DNA of 64,000 nt from DASYTH01 sp036002505 (GCF_036002505.1 NZ_DASYTH010000218.1:19733-83732); one strand, 5' to 3'. Positions 31,821 to 42,014 are shown, counted from the first letter of the stretch. The notes: a model not told the origin generated them from the sequence alone. Translations and numbers: made by a program.

Positions 31821-32894
31821 ATGCGCTCACCCAAGGACTTCTTCCGCCCGCTCGCCGTCGGCGCGCCGGACCCGGTCCGGGAGATCCCGCCGCGGCCGTC
31901 CCGGATGATCCACTTCTTCGATCCGGGCAACGAGAAGATGGTGGCCAAGGTGCCCGACCTCGTTTCCCAGGTGGACGTGCTGCTCGGCAACCTCGAGGAC
32001 GGTGTGCAGGCCGGCCGCAAGGAGGCCGCGCGGGCCGGGCTGGTCCGCATCGCGCGGGACACCGATTTCGGTCCGACCCAGCTGTGGACCAGGGTGAACA
32101 GCCTCGACTCGCCCTGGGCGCTGGACGACCTGCTGACCCTGGTCACCGAGGTCGGCGACAAGCTCGACGTGATCATGATGCCGAAGGTCGAAGGGCCCGA
32201 GGACATCCACTACGCCGACCGGCTGCTGGCCCAGCTCGAGGCCCGGGCCGGGCTGGACCGGCCGCTGCTGCTGCACGCCATCCTGGAGACCGCGAGCGGG
32301 GTCGCCCGGGTCGAGGAGATCGCCGGCGCCAGCCCGCGGATGCAGGGCCTGTCACTGGGTCCGGCCGACCTGGCGGCAAGCCGGCGGATGAAGACCACGC
32401 GGGTCGGCGGCGGGCACCCCGGCTACCTGGTGCGGGCCGACCCGTCCCCCGACATCTCGCACCTCGACCGCCCCACCGCCCAGCAGGACCTCTGGCACTA
32501 CACGCTGGCGCGCATGGTGGACGCCTGCGTGGCCGCCGGGATTCTGCCGTACTACGGGCCGTTTGGTGACATCGGCGACGTCGTCGGCTGCGCCGACCAG
32601 TTCCGCAGCGCCTACGTGCTCGGCTGCGTCGGCGCCTGGAGCCTGCACCCGGTGCAGATCGCCATCGCCCGCAAGGTTTTCTCGCCCGAGCCGGCCGAGG
32701 TGGCCTGGGCCCGCCGGGTGATCGCGGCGATGGGCGACGGCACCGGCGCGGTGATGCTGGACGGCAAGATGCAGGACGACGCCACGGTCCGGCAGTGCCA
32801 GGTGGTGGCCACGCTGGCGGACGCGCTGGCCGCCCGCGATCCCGATCTCGCGCACGCCTACGACACCGCCACGAAGGAGGTGTTGGGCGAATGA
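31821..32894 (+). CDS. CitE/HpcH-family CoA-ester lyase, copy 1
   Basis: 357 residues from an ATG with AAGGAGG upstream. The TIM-barrel CitE-like fold is shown by LLGNLEDGVQAGRKEAAR (the metal-binding Glu-Asp pair), WTRVNSLDSPWALDDL with the CoA-binding arginine, MMPKVEGPEDI, HAILETASG with the second metal glutamate, and LSLGPADLAASRR. The length and the C-terminal extension resemble malyl-CoA/methylmalyl-CoA lyases more than citrate lyase beta subunits. It probably cleaves or forms a malyl-CoA-type thioester. Coupled to a shorter paralogue by ATGA. Confidence 0.85.
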   Translation: MRSPKDFFRPLAVGAPDPVREIPPRPSRMIHFFDPGNEKMVAKVPDLVSQVDVLLGNLEDGVQAGRKEAARAGLVRIARDTDFGPTQLWTRVNSLDSPWALDDLLTLVTEVGDKLDVIMMPKVEGPEDIHYADRLLAQLEARAGLDRPLLLHAILETASGVARVEEIAGASPRMQGLSLGPADLAASRRMKTTRVGGGHPGYLVRADPSPDISHLDRPTAQQDLWHYTLARMVDACVAAGILPYYGPFGDIGDVVGCADQFRSAYVLGCVGAWSLHPVQIAIARKVFSPEPAEVAWARRVIAAMGDGTGAVMLDGKMQDDATVRQCQVVATLADALAARDPDLAHAYDTATKEVLGE

Positions 32895-33775
32895 CCGTGC
32901 TCCGCCCGCGCCGCTCGGTGCTGTACATGCCGGGTGCGAACGAGCGGGCGCTCGAGAAGGCCAGGACCCTGCCGGCCGACGCGCTGATCCTCGATCTCGA
33001 GGACGCCGTCGCGCCGGACGCGAAAACCGAGGCACGGCAACGGGTCTGTGCCGCGGTCGGGTCCGGTGCGTACGGCCGGCGCGAGCTCGTCATCCGGGTG
33101 AACGGGCTGGACACGCCGTGGCACGCCGGCGATGTGCGGGCCGCCGCCGAGGCCGGGCCGGACGCCGTGCTGGTGCCCAAGGTCAATTCCGCCGCCGACG
33201 TGCACGCCATCGAGCGGATGCTGGCGGACGCCGGCGCGCCGGACCGCACGGCGATCTGGGCGATGGTGGAGACGCCGGTGGCGATGCTGCACGCCGAGTC
33301 CGTCGCCGCGGCCAGCGCGCGGCTGACCGTGCTCGTCATGGGCACCAACGACCTGGCCAAGGAGCTGCACGCGGAGCACGTGCCCGGCCGCGTGCCGCTG
33401 CTCGGTGCGCTGTCGCTGGCGCTGCTGGCCGCGCGGGCGACCGGCAAGGTGATCCTGGACGGGGTCTACAACGACGTCCGCGACCTCGGCGGGTTCGAGG
33501 CGGAATGCCGGCAGGGCCGGCAGTTGGGCTTCGACGGCAAGACGCTGATCCACCCGAGCCAGCTCGAGCCGTGCAACCGGATCTTCGCTCCGTCCGGGGC
33601 GGACATTGGCGGCGCGCGCGAGATCATCGACGCGTTCGAGCGGGCGCGCCGGGAGGGCCGGGGCGTGGTCACGGTGAACGGCCGCATGATCGAGAATCTG
33701 CATGTGGACAACGCCCGCCGGGTGCTCGCCCTGGCCGACGCCATCGAGGAGCAGCGTGCCGACGTCGCCGGATGA
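32891..33775 (+). CDS. CitE/HpcH-family CoA-ester lyase, copy 2
   Basis: 294 residues. Canonical CitE-like length: RRSVLYMPGANERALEKA at the N-terminus, LDLEDAVAPDAK for the metal pair, VIRVNGLDTPW with the CoA arginine, VLVPKVNSAADV, AMVETPVAML with the second glutamate, and GKTLIHPSQLEPCN near the end. Paralogues of this size act as (S)-malyl-CoA thioesterase or citramalyl-CoA lyase. The start overlaps copy 1 by four bases. The two together look like a lyase/thioesterase pair of one C4-C5 acyl-CoA route. Confidence 0.87.
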   Translation: MTVLRPRRSVLYMPGANERALEKARTLPADALILDLEDAVAPDAKTEARQRVCAAVGSGAYGRRELVIRVNGLDTPWHAGDVRAAAEAGPDAVLVPKVNSAADVHAIERMLADAGAPDRTAIWAMVETPVAMLHAESVAAASARLTVLVMGTNDLAKELHAEHVPGRVPLLGALSLALLAARATGKVILDGVYNDVRDLGGFEAECRQGRQLGFDGKTLIHPSQLEPCNRIFAPSGADIGGAREIIDAFERARREGRGVVTVNGRMIENLHVDNARRVLALADAIEEQRADVAG

Positions 33776-34052
33776 CTCGCCGTGGTTCGTGCTGGTCGAG
33801 GAGACCACCGGCAGCGGGGACAGCCGCATGTGGTCGCTGACCGAGGTTCGGCCCGCCAGCTCCTACGAGGACGCTCAGCGGCAGGCGCACGACCTGGCTT
33901 TCACGTTCAGTCCGCGGCATCCGTTCAGCGCGCGCCAGCGCTCGGTGTTCCAGATCGGCGATGACACCTGGGTCGCCCTGGTGGAGGGCGCGACCAAGTC
34001 GTTCCACCTCCGGGTCTCGGTGGCGCGCTGGCTCGGCGACGTACCGCAGTGA
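33756..34052 (+). CDS. Hypothetical protein coupled to the lyase genes
   Basis: 98 residues from GTG 33756, overlapping copy 2 by 20 bases. It reads as a small alpha/beta protein (WFVLVEETTGSGDSRMWSLTEV, then TWVALVEGATKSFHLRVSVARWLG) with no known catalytic motif. Its length and start are supported by the codon pattern and by the tight overlap. Function unknown. Confidence 0.65.
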   Translation: MPTSPDDSPWFVLVEETTGSGDSRMWSLTEVRPASSYEDAQRQAHDLAFTFSPRHPFSARQRSVFQIGDDTWVALVEGATKSFHLRVSVARWLGDVPQ

Positions 34053-34118
34053 GCGCGCGTAGCATCGGGGCATAGCCGCGGAACGCTCGATTTCCGGGCC
34101 CTGACAAGGGAGTACGTG

Positions 34119-34997
34119 ATGCTCCTGGTCTACCTCCTGCTGCTGATCGTGGCCGTCGCCGGCCTCTGGGCGAGCGCCAGCGTCCGGGTGGTCAAGCAGT
34201 TCGAACGTGGGTTGGTGTTCCGGTTCGGCCGGGTGCATCCGGTCATCCGGGAGCCCGGGCTGGCCGTGATCATGCCGATCGCGGACCGGCTGCAGAAGGT
34301 GAACATGCAGATCGTCACGATGCCGGTGCCCGCGCAGGACGGCATCACCCGGGACAACGTGACGGTTCGGGTGGACGCGGTCGTGTACTTCAAGGTGATC
34401 GACCCGGCGCTGGCGGTGATCAGCGTGCAGGACTACCGGTTCGCCGTGGCGCAGGTGGCGCAGACGTCGCTGCGGTCGATCATCGGCAAGAGCGACCTGG
34501 ACGACCTGCTGTCCAACCGGGAACGGCTCAACCAGGGCCTCGAGGTGATGATCGACAGCCCGGCGCTGGACTGGGGCATCCACATCGACCGGGTGGAGAT
34601 CAAGGACGTCGCGCTGCCGGAGTCGATGAAGCGCTCGATGTCCCGGCAGGCCGAGGCCGAGCGGGAGCGGCGGGCCCGGATCATCTCGGCCGACGGCGAG
34701 TTCCAGGCGTCGCAGAAGCTCTCCGAGGCCGCCGCGGTCATGGCCGACACCCCGGCCGCGCTGCAGCTGCGGCTGCTGGAGACCGTGGTCGAGGTGGCCG
34801 CCGAGAAGAACTCCACACTCGTGCTGCCGTTCCCGGTGGAGCTGCTCCGTTTTCTCGAGAGCGCCAGCGGCGGCCCGCCGGTGGCGCCGATGAAGAAGGA
34901 GGCGAAGGCGGAGCGGACTGACGGGCAGGCCCCGCCGCCCGCACCCCGGCCGGCCACCGACCTGGAAACCCCGGCGAACGGTCCCGTCACACCGTGA
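34119..34997 (+). CDS. SPFH/band-7 (stomatin-like) protein
   Basis: About 292 residues; ATG 34119 has AAGGGA eight bases upstream, with an in-frame GTG one codon earlier. An N-terminal membrane helix (about 2-20) is followed by the SPFH domain (VRVVKQFERGLVFRFGR to about residue 170), a helical region with SMSRQAEAERERRARII, and a proline-rich tail. These proteins form membrane scaffolds that control proteases and ion channels. The usual NfeD partner is not adjacent. Confidence 0.9.
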   Translation: MLLVYLLLLIVAVAGLWASASVRVVKQFERGLVFRFGRVHPVIREPGLAVIMPIADRLQKVNMQIVTMPVPAQDGITRDNVTVRVDAVVYFKVIDPALAVISVQDYRFAVAQVAQTSLRSIIGKSDLDDLLSNRERLNQGLEVMIDSPALDWGIHIDRVEIKDVALPESMKRSMSRQAEAERERRARIISADGEFQASQKLSEAAAVMADTPAALQLRLLETVVEVAAEKNSTLVLPFPVELLRFLESASGGPPVAPMKKEAKAERTDGQAPPPAPRPATDLETPANGPVTP

Positions 34998-35128
34998 TCA
35001 CGGAACGTCAGAATGGCTACGGTTCGTGGCTGTAGACGTGACGGATGGTCGAAGGTTGCAGTGACATAACGCACAGATCACGGTTCGGGCTTGCCCTGAC
35101 CCCACCCGAATGGGTGATGGTGTTCGCC

Positions 35129-35302
35129 ATGGGTAGACACAGCGTCGCCAAGGACCGGACCCGGCCGCGCCTGTTCGGCCGGGCGCGGGACGACCTTTTC
35201 GAGCGCAGTTTCCGCTCCTGCATCCGGTGTGGCGAAGACGTGTACGTGCTGGCCGAAGACTGCCGCGAGTGCGGCACCCGACTGGAGCTCCGCGCCGGCT
35301 GA
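35129..35302 (+). CDS. Small zinc-ribbon protein (MGRHS type)
   Basis: 57 residues from ATG 35129. It opens MGRHSVAKDRTRPRLFGRARDD, a form of N-terminus common in small Pseudonocardiaceae proteins. Two CxxC pairs (CIRCG and CRECG) about 12 residues apart form a zinc ribbon. An in-frame ATG 28 codons earlier would add an unlikely sequence. Function unknown; it could bind nucleic acid or be a structural partner. Confidence 0.68.
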   Translation: MGRHSVAKDRTRPRLFGRARDDLFERSFRSCIRCGEDVYVLAEDCRECGTRLELRAG

Positions 35303-35397
35303 CCAATTCCAGTGGCCCTGGGCACCTTTCCCGTGCAAACGGACGTTAACCGCGAGATACTCACGGGTAACCCCGTTGCCGGAAAGGGAGTTCCGTG

Positions 35398-36594
35398 ATG
35401 GCCCGCCTCGCCCAGACCGCCGGACTGACCGATGTGCAGCGGGAGATCCTGGCCACCGTCCGCGACTTCGTGGACAAGGAGATCATTCCGCACGCGCAGG
35501 CGCTCGAGCACGCGGACGCGTACCCGGCCGACATCGTGGACGGCATGAAGGAGATGGGCCTGTTCGGGCTCACCATCCCGGAGTCCTACGGCGGCCTCGG
35601 CGAATCCCTGCTCACCTACGCGCTGGTCGTCGAGCAGATCGCGCGCGGCTGGATGAGCGTCTCCGGCGTGATCAACACGCATTTCATCGTGGCGCACATG
35701 ATCAAGCAGCACGGCACGGAGGCGCAGAAGGCCGAGCTCCTGCCGCGGATGGCCACCGGCGAGGTGCGCGGTGCGTTCTCCATGTCCGAACCGGACCTCG
35801 GCTCCGACGTCGCCGCGATCAAGACCCGGGCCAGGAAGGACGGGTCCGACTACATCGTCGACGGCGCCAAGATGTGGCTCACCAACGGCGGAAGCTCCAA
35901 TTTGATCGCGTTGCTGGTGCGTACCGACGAGGGGGCCGACCGTCCGCATCAGAACCTGACCGCGTTCCTGGTGGAGAAGCCCGAGGGGTTCGGCGAGGTG
36001 GCGCCCGGCCTGGTGATCCCCGGCAAGATCGACAAGATGGGGTACAAGGGCGTCGACACCACCGAGGCGGTGTTCTCCGGCTACCGGATCGGCGCGGACC
36101 GCGTGCTCGGCGGGTCATCCGGTCGGGGGTTCGCCCAGATGATGGACGGCGTCGAGGTCGGCCGCGTCAACGTGGCCGCGCGGGCGTGCGGCATCGCCAT
36201 CCGCGCGTTCGAGCTGGCCGTGGAGTACGCCCAGCAGCGCCGCACGTTCGGCAAACCGATTGCCGAGCACCAGGCGATCGCGTTCAAGCTCGCCGAGATG
36301 GCCACGAAGGTCGAGGCCGCGCACCTGATGATGGTCAACGCCGCCCGGCTCAAGGACTCCGGTGAGCGCAACGACGTCGAGGCCGGGATGGCCAAACTGC
36401 TGGCGTCGGAGTACTGCGTCGAGGTGACCCAGGAGGCGTTCCGCATCCACGGCGGCTACGGCTACTCCAAGGAGTACGAGATCGAACGCCTGATGCGTGA
36501 AGCGCCGTTCCTGCTGATCGGCGAGGGCACCAGCGAGATCCAGAAGACCATCATCAGCCGCGGCCTGCTCCGCGAGTACCGTTTGCGAAGCTGA
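35398..36594 (+). CDS. Acyl-CoA dehydrogenase
   Basis: 398 residues from ATG 35398, with GAAAGGGAG upstream; GTG one codon earlier is possible. Family motifs: FSMSEPDLGSDVAAIKT for FAD and substrate binding, KMWLTNGGSSN, the RTFGKPIAEHQAIAFKLAEM region, the IHGGYGYSKEYEIERLMREA segment, and GEGTSEIQK holding the likely catalytic base near residue 376. It oxidises an acyl-CoA with transfer of electrons to ETF. Its place near the lyase pair suggests a shared acyl-CoA route, but the chain type cannot be read. Confidence 0.92.
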   Translation: MARLAQTAGLTDVQREILATVRDFVDKEIIPHAQALEHADAYPADIVDGMKEMGLFGLTIPESYGGLGESLLTYALVVEQIARGWMSVSGVINTHFIVAHMIKQHGTEAQKAELLPRMATGEVRGAFSMSEPDLGSDVAAIKTRARKDGSDYIVDGAKMWLTNGGSSNLIALLVRTDEGADRPHQNLTAFLVEKPEGFGEVAPGLVIPGKIDKMGYKGVDTTEAVFSGYRIGADRVLGGSSGRGFAQMMDGVEVGRVNVAARACGIAIRAFELAVEYAQQRRTFGKPIAEHQAIAFKLAEMATKVEAAHLMMVNAARLKDSGERNDVEAGMAKLLASEYCVEVTQEAFRIHGGYGYSKEYEIERLMREAPFLLIGEGTSEIQKTIISRGLLREYRLRS

Positions 36595-36649
36595 GGCTCA
36601 CGGGACGGCGCGCGTCCGAGATGCCCGCATTGGTGGCATCATTGCAACG

Positions 36650-37165
36650 GTGACGGGTGCGTTTTCCGGCTCCACGCGAGCCAGCCAGGGCCTGCCGAAG
36701 GTGCCGACGCCGCCGACCGGGTGGCCGATCGGCTCCTACGAGACCTACGCCGAGGCCCACCGCGCGGTGGAATACCTGGCCACCAACGACTTCCCGGTCC
36801 AGGACGTCACCATCGTCGGCGTGGATCTGATGCTGGTCGAGCGCGTCATCGGCCGCCTGAGCTGGCCCAAGGTCCTCACCACGGGCGCGTTGTCGGGCGC
36901 CTGGTTCGGCCTCTTCGTCGGCCTCCTCCTCGGCGTGTTCTCCCAGCAGACGATGTCCTTCGCCCCCATCTTCGTCGGCCTCCTCTCCGGCGTCGTCTTC
37001 GGGATGGTCTTCGCCTCCGTCGGCTACGCCACCACCCGCAGCGGCCGCGAGATCGCCTCCGCCAGCCAACTCGTCGCCGGCCGCTACGACGTCCTCGCCC
37101 AACCCCGCAACGCCGAAAAAGGCCGCGACCTCCTCGCCAGACTGGCCATGCGCCCCGGCATCTAA
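36650..37165 (+). CDS. YflT/GS17M-like membrane protein (Rv1234-like)
   Basis: 171 residues from a GTG. A soluble alpha/beta segment typical of the general stress protein 17M domain (SYETYAEAHRAVEYLATNDFP, then DVTIVGVDLMLVERV) is followed by two membrane helices (about 83-103 and 106-126) and a basic tail. It matches the last position of the conserved block, as Rv1234 does in M. tuberculosis. Role unknown. Beyond its stop the syntenic block ends. Confidence 0.85.
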   Translation: MTGAFSGSTRASQGLPKVPTPPTGWPIGSYETYAEAHRAVEYLATNDFPVQDVTIVGVDLMLVERVIGRLSWPKVLTTGALSGAWFGLFVGLLLGVFSQQTMSFAPIFVGLLSGVVFGMVFASVGYATTRSGREIASASQLVAGRYDVLAQPRNAEKGRDLLARLAMRPGI

Positions 37166-37456
37166 CCGTCCACTAAGGACGCCCCCACACCACGAGCACC
37201 CCACCTGTGCGACAATTACCTTCCCTGTCAACGATTCCCACCGCCGGCGACGCATCCGCCAACACCCAAGTTCCTTGATCGTGGCAAACATCCCCATGCC
37301 ACAACAACTTCCGCGCAGCCCCCACCCTCCCGGGGGGCGGGCCCCGCGCAAGTGTACCGGGCCCCTGGCGAATTCGGAGCGGGCAAGGGTCTGCTGTGGA
37401 TAACTGGGTCGCCTGTGGACAGTCGGCCGCAATGCGGGCCGGAACGCGCTTGGGCA

Positions 37457-37620
37457 CGAGCGGGATGCGCTTGGCTGGATGGCGTGTCTCTCAGGCGGAG
37501 TGCGTTGCCTGGATGGCGTGCCACTCGTGGGGTGCGTCTGGCTGGGTGGCGTGCCTGTCGGCGGGTGCACCTGGCTGGGTGGCGCGCCGCCTCGGCGGGT
37601 GCACCTGGCTGGACGGTGCC
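37457..37620. repeat. Five tandem copies of a 33-bp unit
   Basis: Units at 37457-37489, 37490-37522, 37523-37555, 37556-37588 and 37589-37620 (the last is 32 bp) share GGGTGCNNCTGGCTGGGTGGCG or near variants. Because 33 is a multiple of three, all frames stay open on both strands, which explains the false coding signal. Confidence 0.78.
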
Positions 37621-37745
37621 ACTTCGGCAAGGCACGTTTCGGCTGACGAAGTGCGTTGGGTGTGGCTCCTTTGGAGGGAGTTGTCCATCGTGCTCGGGGT
37701 GATCGGGTCTGGTGTGGCTGGTGGGACCGGTGGGGCGTTGACCAA

Positions 37746-37800
37746 TGCCCTGAAGGCGGCCGTCGGGGCGTTCAGCGTCCCGAAGGCCGCCTTCAGGGCA
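37746..37800. terminator. Perfect 16-bp hairpin
   Basis: TGCCCTGAAGGCGGCC (37746-37761) and its exact complement (37785-37800) flank a 23-base loop. The outer part TGCCCTGAA..TTCAGGGCA is the same as in the hairpin at 22574-22628, while the inner part differs with both arms changed together. Confidence 0.75.
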
Positions 37801-37980
37801 GGTGTCGACCGCCCAATGGTCACACCGGTCCCCCCTGCCTCACCAGCCACCCCACCGACCGCCACCCGATCCACCCACCGGGCACGAGAAAGCACGTGAC
37901 GTTCAATTCCCCGAACATGACCTCGGCGCTGTAACGGCACGAGCGGGAACACGATGGGAGTCTTCGAGGAGAGGGAGACC

Positions 37981-38652
37981 ATGACGGCACGATCGGTGGT
38001 GAACCTGACCGTGCACGGCATCGGTCCGGTGACGCGCACGCTCGATCCCGGCGAGGACGGCACCTGGGTGAGCGTCACGCAGTTCGAGCGGGTGCTCGAC
38101 GCGGTGGTGGGCCGGCCGGATGTGCGGATCACGTTTGACGACGGCAACTCCTCGGACCTGGACATCGCGCTGCCGCGGCTGCTCGAGCGTGGGCTGACCG
38201 GAGAGTTCTTCGTGCTGGCCGGATTGCTCGGGGAAAAGGGCAAGCTGGACGCCGGGGATGTGCGGGAGCTGCAGAAGGCCGGCATGCGGATCGGCTCGCA
38301 CGGCTGGGCGCACCGGGACTGGCGGCGCATCGACGAAGCCCAGGCGGTGCAGGAGTTCGCCGACGCGCACCGGGTTCTGGCCGAGCTGACCGGGCAGCCG
38401 GTGACCCGGGTGGCGATCCCGTTCGGGTCCTACGACCGGCGGGTGCTGGGCCGGATCCGGCAGGCGCGGATCTCCCGGGCGTACACCAGCGACGGCGGGC
38501 GGGCCCGGCCGGACGGGTGGCTGCAGGCCAGGAACAGCCTGCGGCACAACATCGGTCCGGAGTGGACGGAACAGGTGCTGGACGGCACGCCGGCGCTTCC
38601 GGTGCGCGCGCGGAAGCTGGCCGCGCGCGCGGTCAAGCGGGTCCGGGGCTGA
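37981..38652 (+). CDS. Polysaccharide deacetylase (NodB fold)
   Basis: 223 residues from ATG 37981, with GAGGAGAGGGA upstream. CE4 motifs: RITFDDGNSSD for the catalytic and metal aspartates, MRIGSHGWAHRDW for the metal histidines (usual SxxxH), and VAIPFGSYDRRVL. It removes N- or O-acetyl groups from a glycan. No signal peptide or membrane helix is present, so it acts on a cytoplasmic lipid-linked or nucleotide-linked intermediate. First gene of the polysaccharide locus and followed five bases later by a glycosyltransferase. Confidence 0.87.
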   Translation: MTARSVVNLTVHGIGPVTRTLDPGEDGTWVSVTQFERVLDAVVGRPDVRITFDDGNSSDLDIALPRLLERGLTGEFFVLAGLLGEKGKLDAGDVRELQKAGMRIGSHGWAHRDWRRIDEAQAVQEFADAHRVLAELTGQPVTRVAIPFGSYDRRVLGRIRQARISRAYTSDGGRARPDGWLQARNSLRHNIGPEWTEQVLDGTPALPVRARKLAARAVKRVRG

Positions 38653-38657
38653 GCGCC

Positions 38658-39575
38658 GTGCCCACCGAGCCCCGGATCGCGGTCGTGATCGTCACCTACA
38701 ACAGCGCGGACGTGCTTGCCGGCTGCCTGGAGGCGCTGAAGGACGGCGCCCGCGGTGTGCGGCTGACCGACGTCGTGGTGGCCGACAACGCCTCCGCCGA
38801 CGAGTCGCTGCGGATCGCCAAGGAAGCCACCGGCATTCCGATTCGGACAGTCCAATTAGGACGAAACGCCGGCTACGCGGCCGGGTTCAACGCCGGCGTG
38901 GCCACGCTGAGCGACTACGACGCGGTGCTGCTGCTCAACCCGGACTGCCGGCTGCGACCCGGGACGCTCGCGGTGCTCGCCCAGGCACTCACCGTGGGAA
39001 AGCGCGGCATGGTGGCGCCGAAGCTGCTCAACACCGACGGCACCCTGCAGCCGACGCTGCGCCGGACGCCGACCGTGCGCGGGACCTGGGCCGAGGCGCT
39101 GATCGGCGGCAGGCGGGCCGGCCGGCCCGGCGGGCCCGGTGAGCTGGTGTTCGACGAGGCCGCGCACGACCGGCCCGGGCGGCCGGCCTGGGTCACCGGC
39201 TGCGCGCTGCTGATGTCCGCGGCGTGCCTGGCCGGTGTCGGCCCGTGGGACGAGTCGTTCCTGCTCTACAGCGAGGAGACCGAGTTCATCTTCCGCGCCG
39301 CCGACCAGGGCTGGACACTCTGGTACGAGCCGGCCGCGGTGGTCGAGCACATCGGCGGCGAGTCCGCCACCCACCCGGGACTGGCCGCACTCCTCGTCGT
39401 GAACAAGGTCAAGCTCTTCCGCCGGCGCAACGGGCGGTTGCGGTCGGCCGCCTACTTCGGCGGCGTGCTGGCCTGCCAGGCCTTGCGCGCCCTGCTCGGC
39501 AACCGCCCCGCACGAACCGCGACGGCCTGGCTGCTGCGGCCGTCCCGGCGGATCACCACCCTGGACCAGCTGTGA
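38658..39575 (+). CDS. GT2 glycosyltransferase (rhamnosyltransferase-like)
   Basis: 305 residues from GTG 38658. GT-A features: VVIVTYNSADVLAGCLEAL, VVADNASADES, LLLNPDCRL as the metal-binding region, and WVTGCALLMSAACLAGVGPWDESFLLYSEETEFIFRA, typical of the WbbL-type rhamnosyltransferase group. It adds one sugar, perhaps rhamnose, to a lipid-linked acceptor on the cytoplasmic face. Its stop overlaps the next gene by four bases. Confidence 0.88.
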   Translation: MPTEPRIAVVIVTYNSADVLAGCLEALKDGARGVRLTDVVVADNASADESLRIAKEATGIPIRTVQLGRNAGYAAGFNAGVATLSDYDAVLLLNPDCRLRPGTLAVLAQALTVGKRGMVAPKLLNTDGTLQPTLRRTPTVRGTWAEALIGGRRAGRPGGPGELVFDEAAHDRPGRPAWVTGCALLMSAACLAGVGPWDESFLLYSEETEFIFRAADQGWTLWYEPAAVVEHIGGESATHPGLAALLVVNKVKLFRRRNGRLRSAAYFGGVLACQALRALLGNRPARTATAWLLRPSRRITTLDQL

Positions 39576-40612
39576 GAATTCTCCGGTTCGACGCGCTGAC
39601 CGGTCGTGAGCTGGACGCGTGGCACACGCTGCGCAAGGCCAACCCGGCGCTGGACAGCCCGTACTTCCACCCCGGGTTCGCCGAGGCGGTGCACGCCAGC
39701 GGGCGGGACGTGCAGGTCGTGATCGCCGAGGACCGCGGCGACGTCACCGGGCTGCTGGCCGGCCACCGGGAGGGCGCGACGGTCCGGCCGGTCGGCTGGC
39801 CGGGCGCGGACTTCCAGGGTCCGGTGCTGGCGCCGGGCACCTCGTTCCCCGCGGCCGCGATGCTGACCGGCGGCGTGCGCGGTTTCGCGTTCGACCACCT
39901 GCTGGACGTGTGCCCGGACTTCGAGCCGGGCGTGGAGTCCCGGCGGGCCTCGCCGTACGTGGACACGACCGGCGGGCTGGACGGCTACCTGGGCCGGGCT
40001 TCGCGCAGTGGCAAGGAGAACCTTGGACAGGCCCGCCGGCGGGCGCGCAAGGCGGAGAAGGAGCTGGGGCCGGTGCGGTTCGTCGCCGACAACCCCGACC
40101 CGGCGCTGCTGGACCGGGTCGTCGAGCTGAAGCGGGCGCAGTACGCGGCCACCGGGGCGCGGGACTACTTCGCCGAGCCCCAGCGGATCGCGCTCGTCAA
40201 GCGGCTGCTGGACACCCGGGGCACCGGCTTCGGCGGCATCCTGTCCACTGTGCACGCCGGGCCCCACCTGATCGCCGCGCACTTCGGGATGCGCGCCGAC
40301 CACGTGCTGCACTGGTGGTTTCCGGTCTACGACCCGGAGTTCGCGCACCTCGCGCCGGGCTGGATCCTGCTGCGCGAACTGGTCCAGACCGCGCCCGAAC
40401 TCGGCTTCACCCGGATCGACCTCGGCCGCGGCGACGACGAGTACAAGCGCAGGGCCAAGACCGGCGAGGTCACGGTGAGCCAGGGCCTGTACACCCGCAG
40501 CCCGGTGCGCCGGATCCTGCGCCGCGCCCGCAACTCCGCCGTCGCGACGGCGAAATCCTCGGCAGTCGGGCCGGCCGCGCGCCGCGTCGTGCGCGCGATC
40601 CGGAACCGGTAA
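39572..40612 (+). CDS. GNAT-fold acetyltransferase (CelD/FemAB-like)
   Basis: 346 residues. The C-terminal half matches the CelD/BcsL-type acetyltransferase domain found in polysaccharide loci: LGQARRRARKAEKELG, then DPALLDRVVELKRAQYAATG, HFGMRADHVLHWWFPVYDPEFAHLAPGWILLREL and FTRIDLGRGDDEYKRRAKTG. These proteins transfer acyl or aminoacyl groups to sugars. Coupled to the GT2 gene by a four-base overlap. A C-terminal basic region (RRILRRARNS) may hold it to the membrane. Confidence 0.8.
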   Translation: MRILRFDALTGRELDAWHTLRKANPALDSPYFHPGFAEAVHASGRDVQVVIAEDRGDVTGLLAGHREGATVRPVGWPGADFQGPVLAPGTSFPAAAMLTGGVRGFAFDHLLDVCPDFEPGVESRRASPYVDTTGGLDGYLGRASRSGKENLGQARRRARKAEKELGPVRFVADNPDPALLDRVVELKRAQYAATGARDYFAEPQRIALVKRLLDTRGTGFGGILSTVHAGPHLIAAHFGMRADHVLHWWFPVYDPEFAHLAPGWILLRELVQTAPELGFTRIDLGRGDDEYKRRAKTGEVTVSQGLYTRSPVRRILRRARNSAVATAKSSAVGPAARRVVRAIRNR

Positions 40613-40697
40613 CGATCCAGCGCCGGCTCGCGACCCCTGGTGTGGGCCGGGCGTCCTGTCGCCGCGCGGCAGAGGGACGTACAGGAGGGTCCAACGA

Positions 40698-41997
<1,300 letters not shown>

Positions 41998-42014
<17 letters not shown>

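Larger units (their letters stand above)
37166..37980. other. 815-bp intergenic region with repeats, no gene
   Basis: No convincing gene. Open frames here read tryptophan-rich on the plus strand or Pro/His/Arg-rich on the minus strand and follow the period of a 33-bp tandem repeat. The region holds that repeat (37457-37620), a perfect hairpin (37746-37800) and, at its right end, the ribosome site of the deacetylase gene. It marks the border between the conserved core block and the polysaccharide locus. Confidence 0.65.

Noticed and set aside
37457..37620. CRISPR array
   Set aside because: The units are contiguous tandem copies with no spacers, and no cas genes are in the window.
37396..37899. 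A 167-codon tryptophan-rich frame
   Set aside because: Its regularity comes from the 33-bp tandem repeat; no ribosome site and no known fold.
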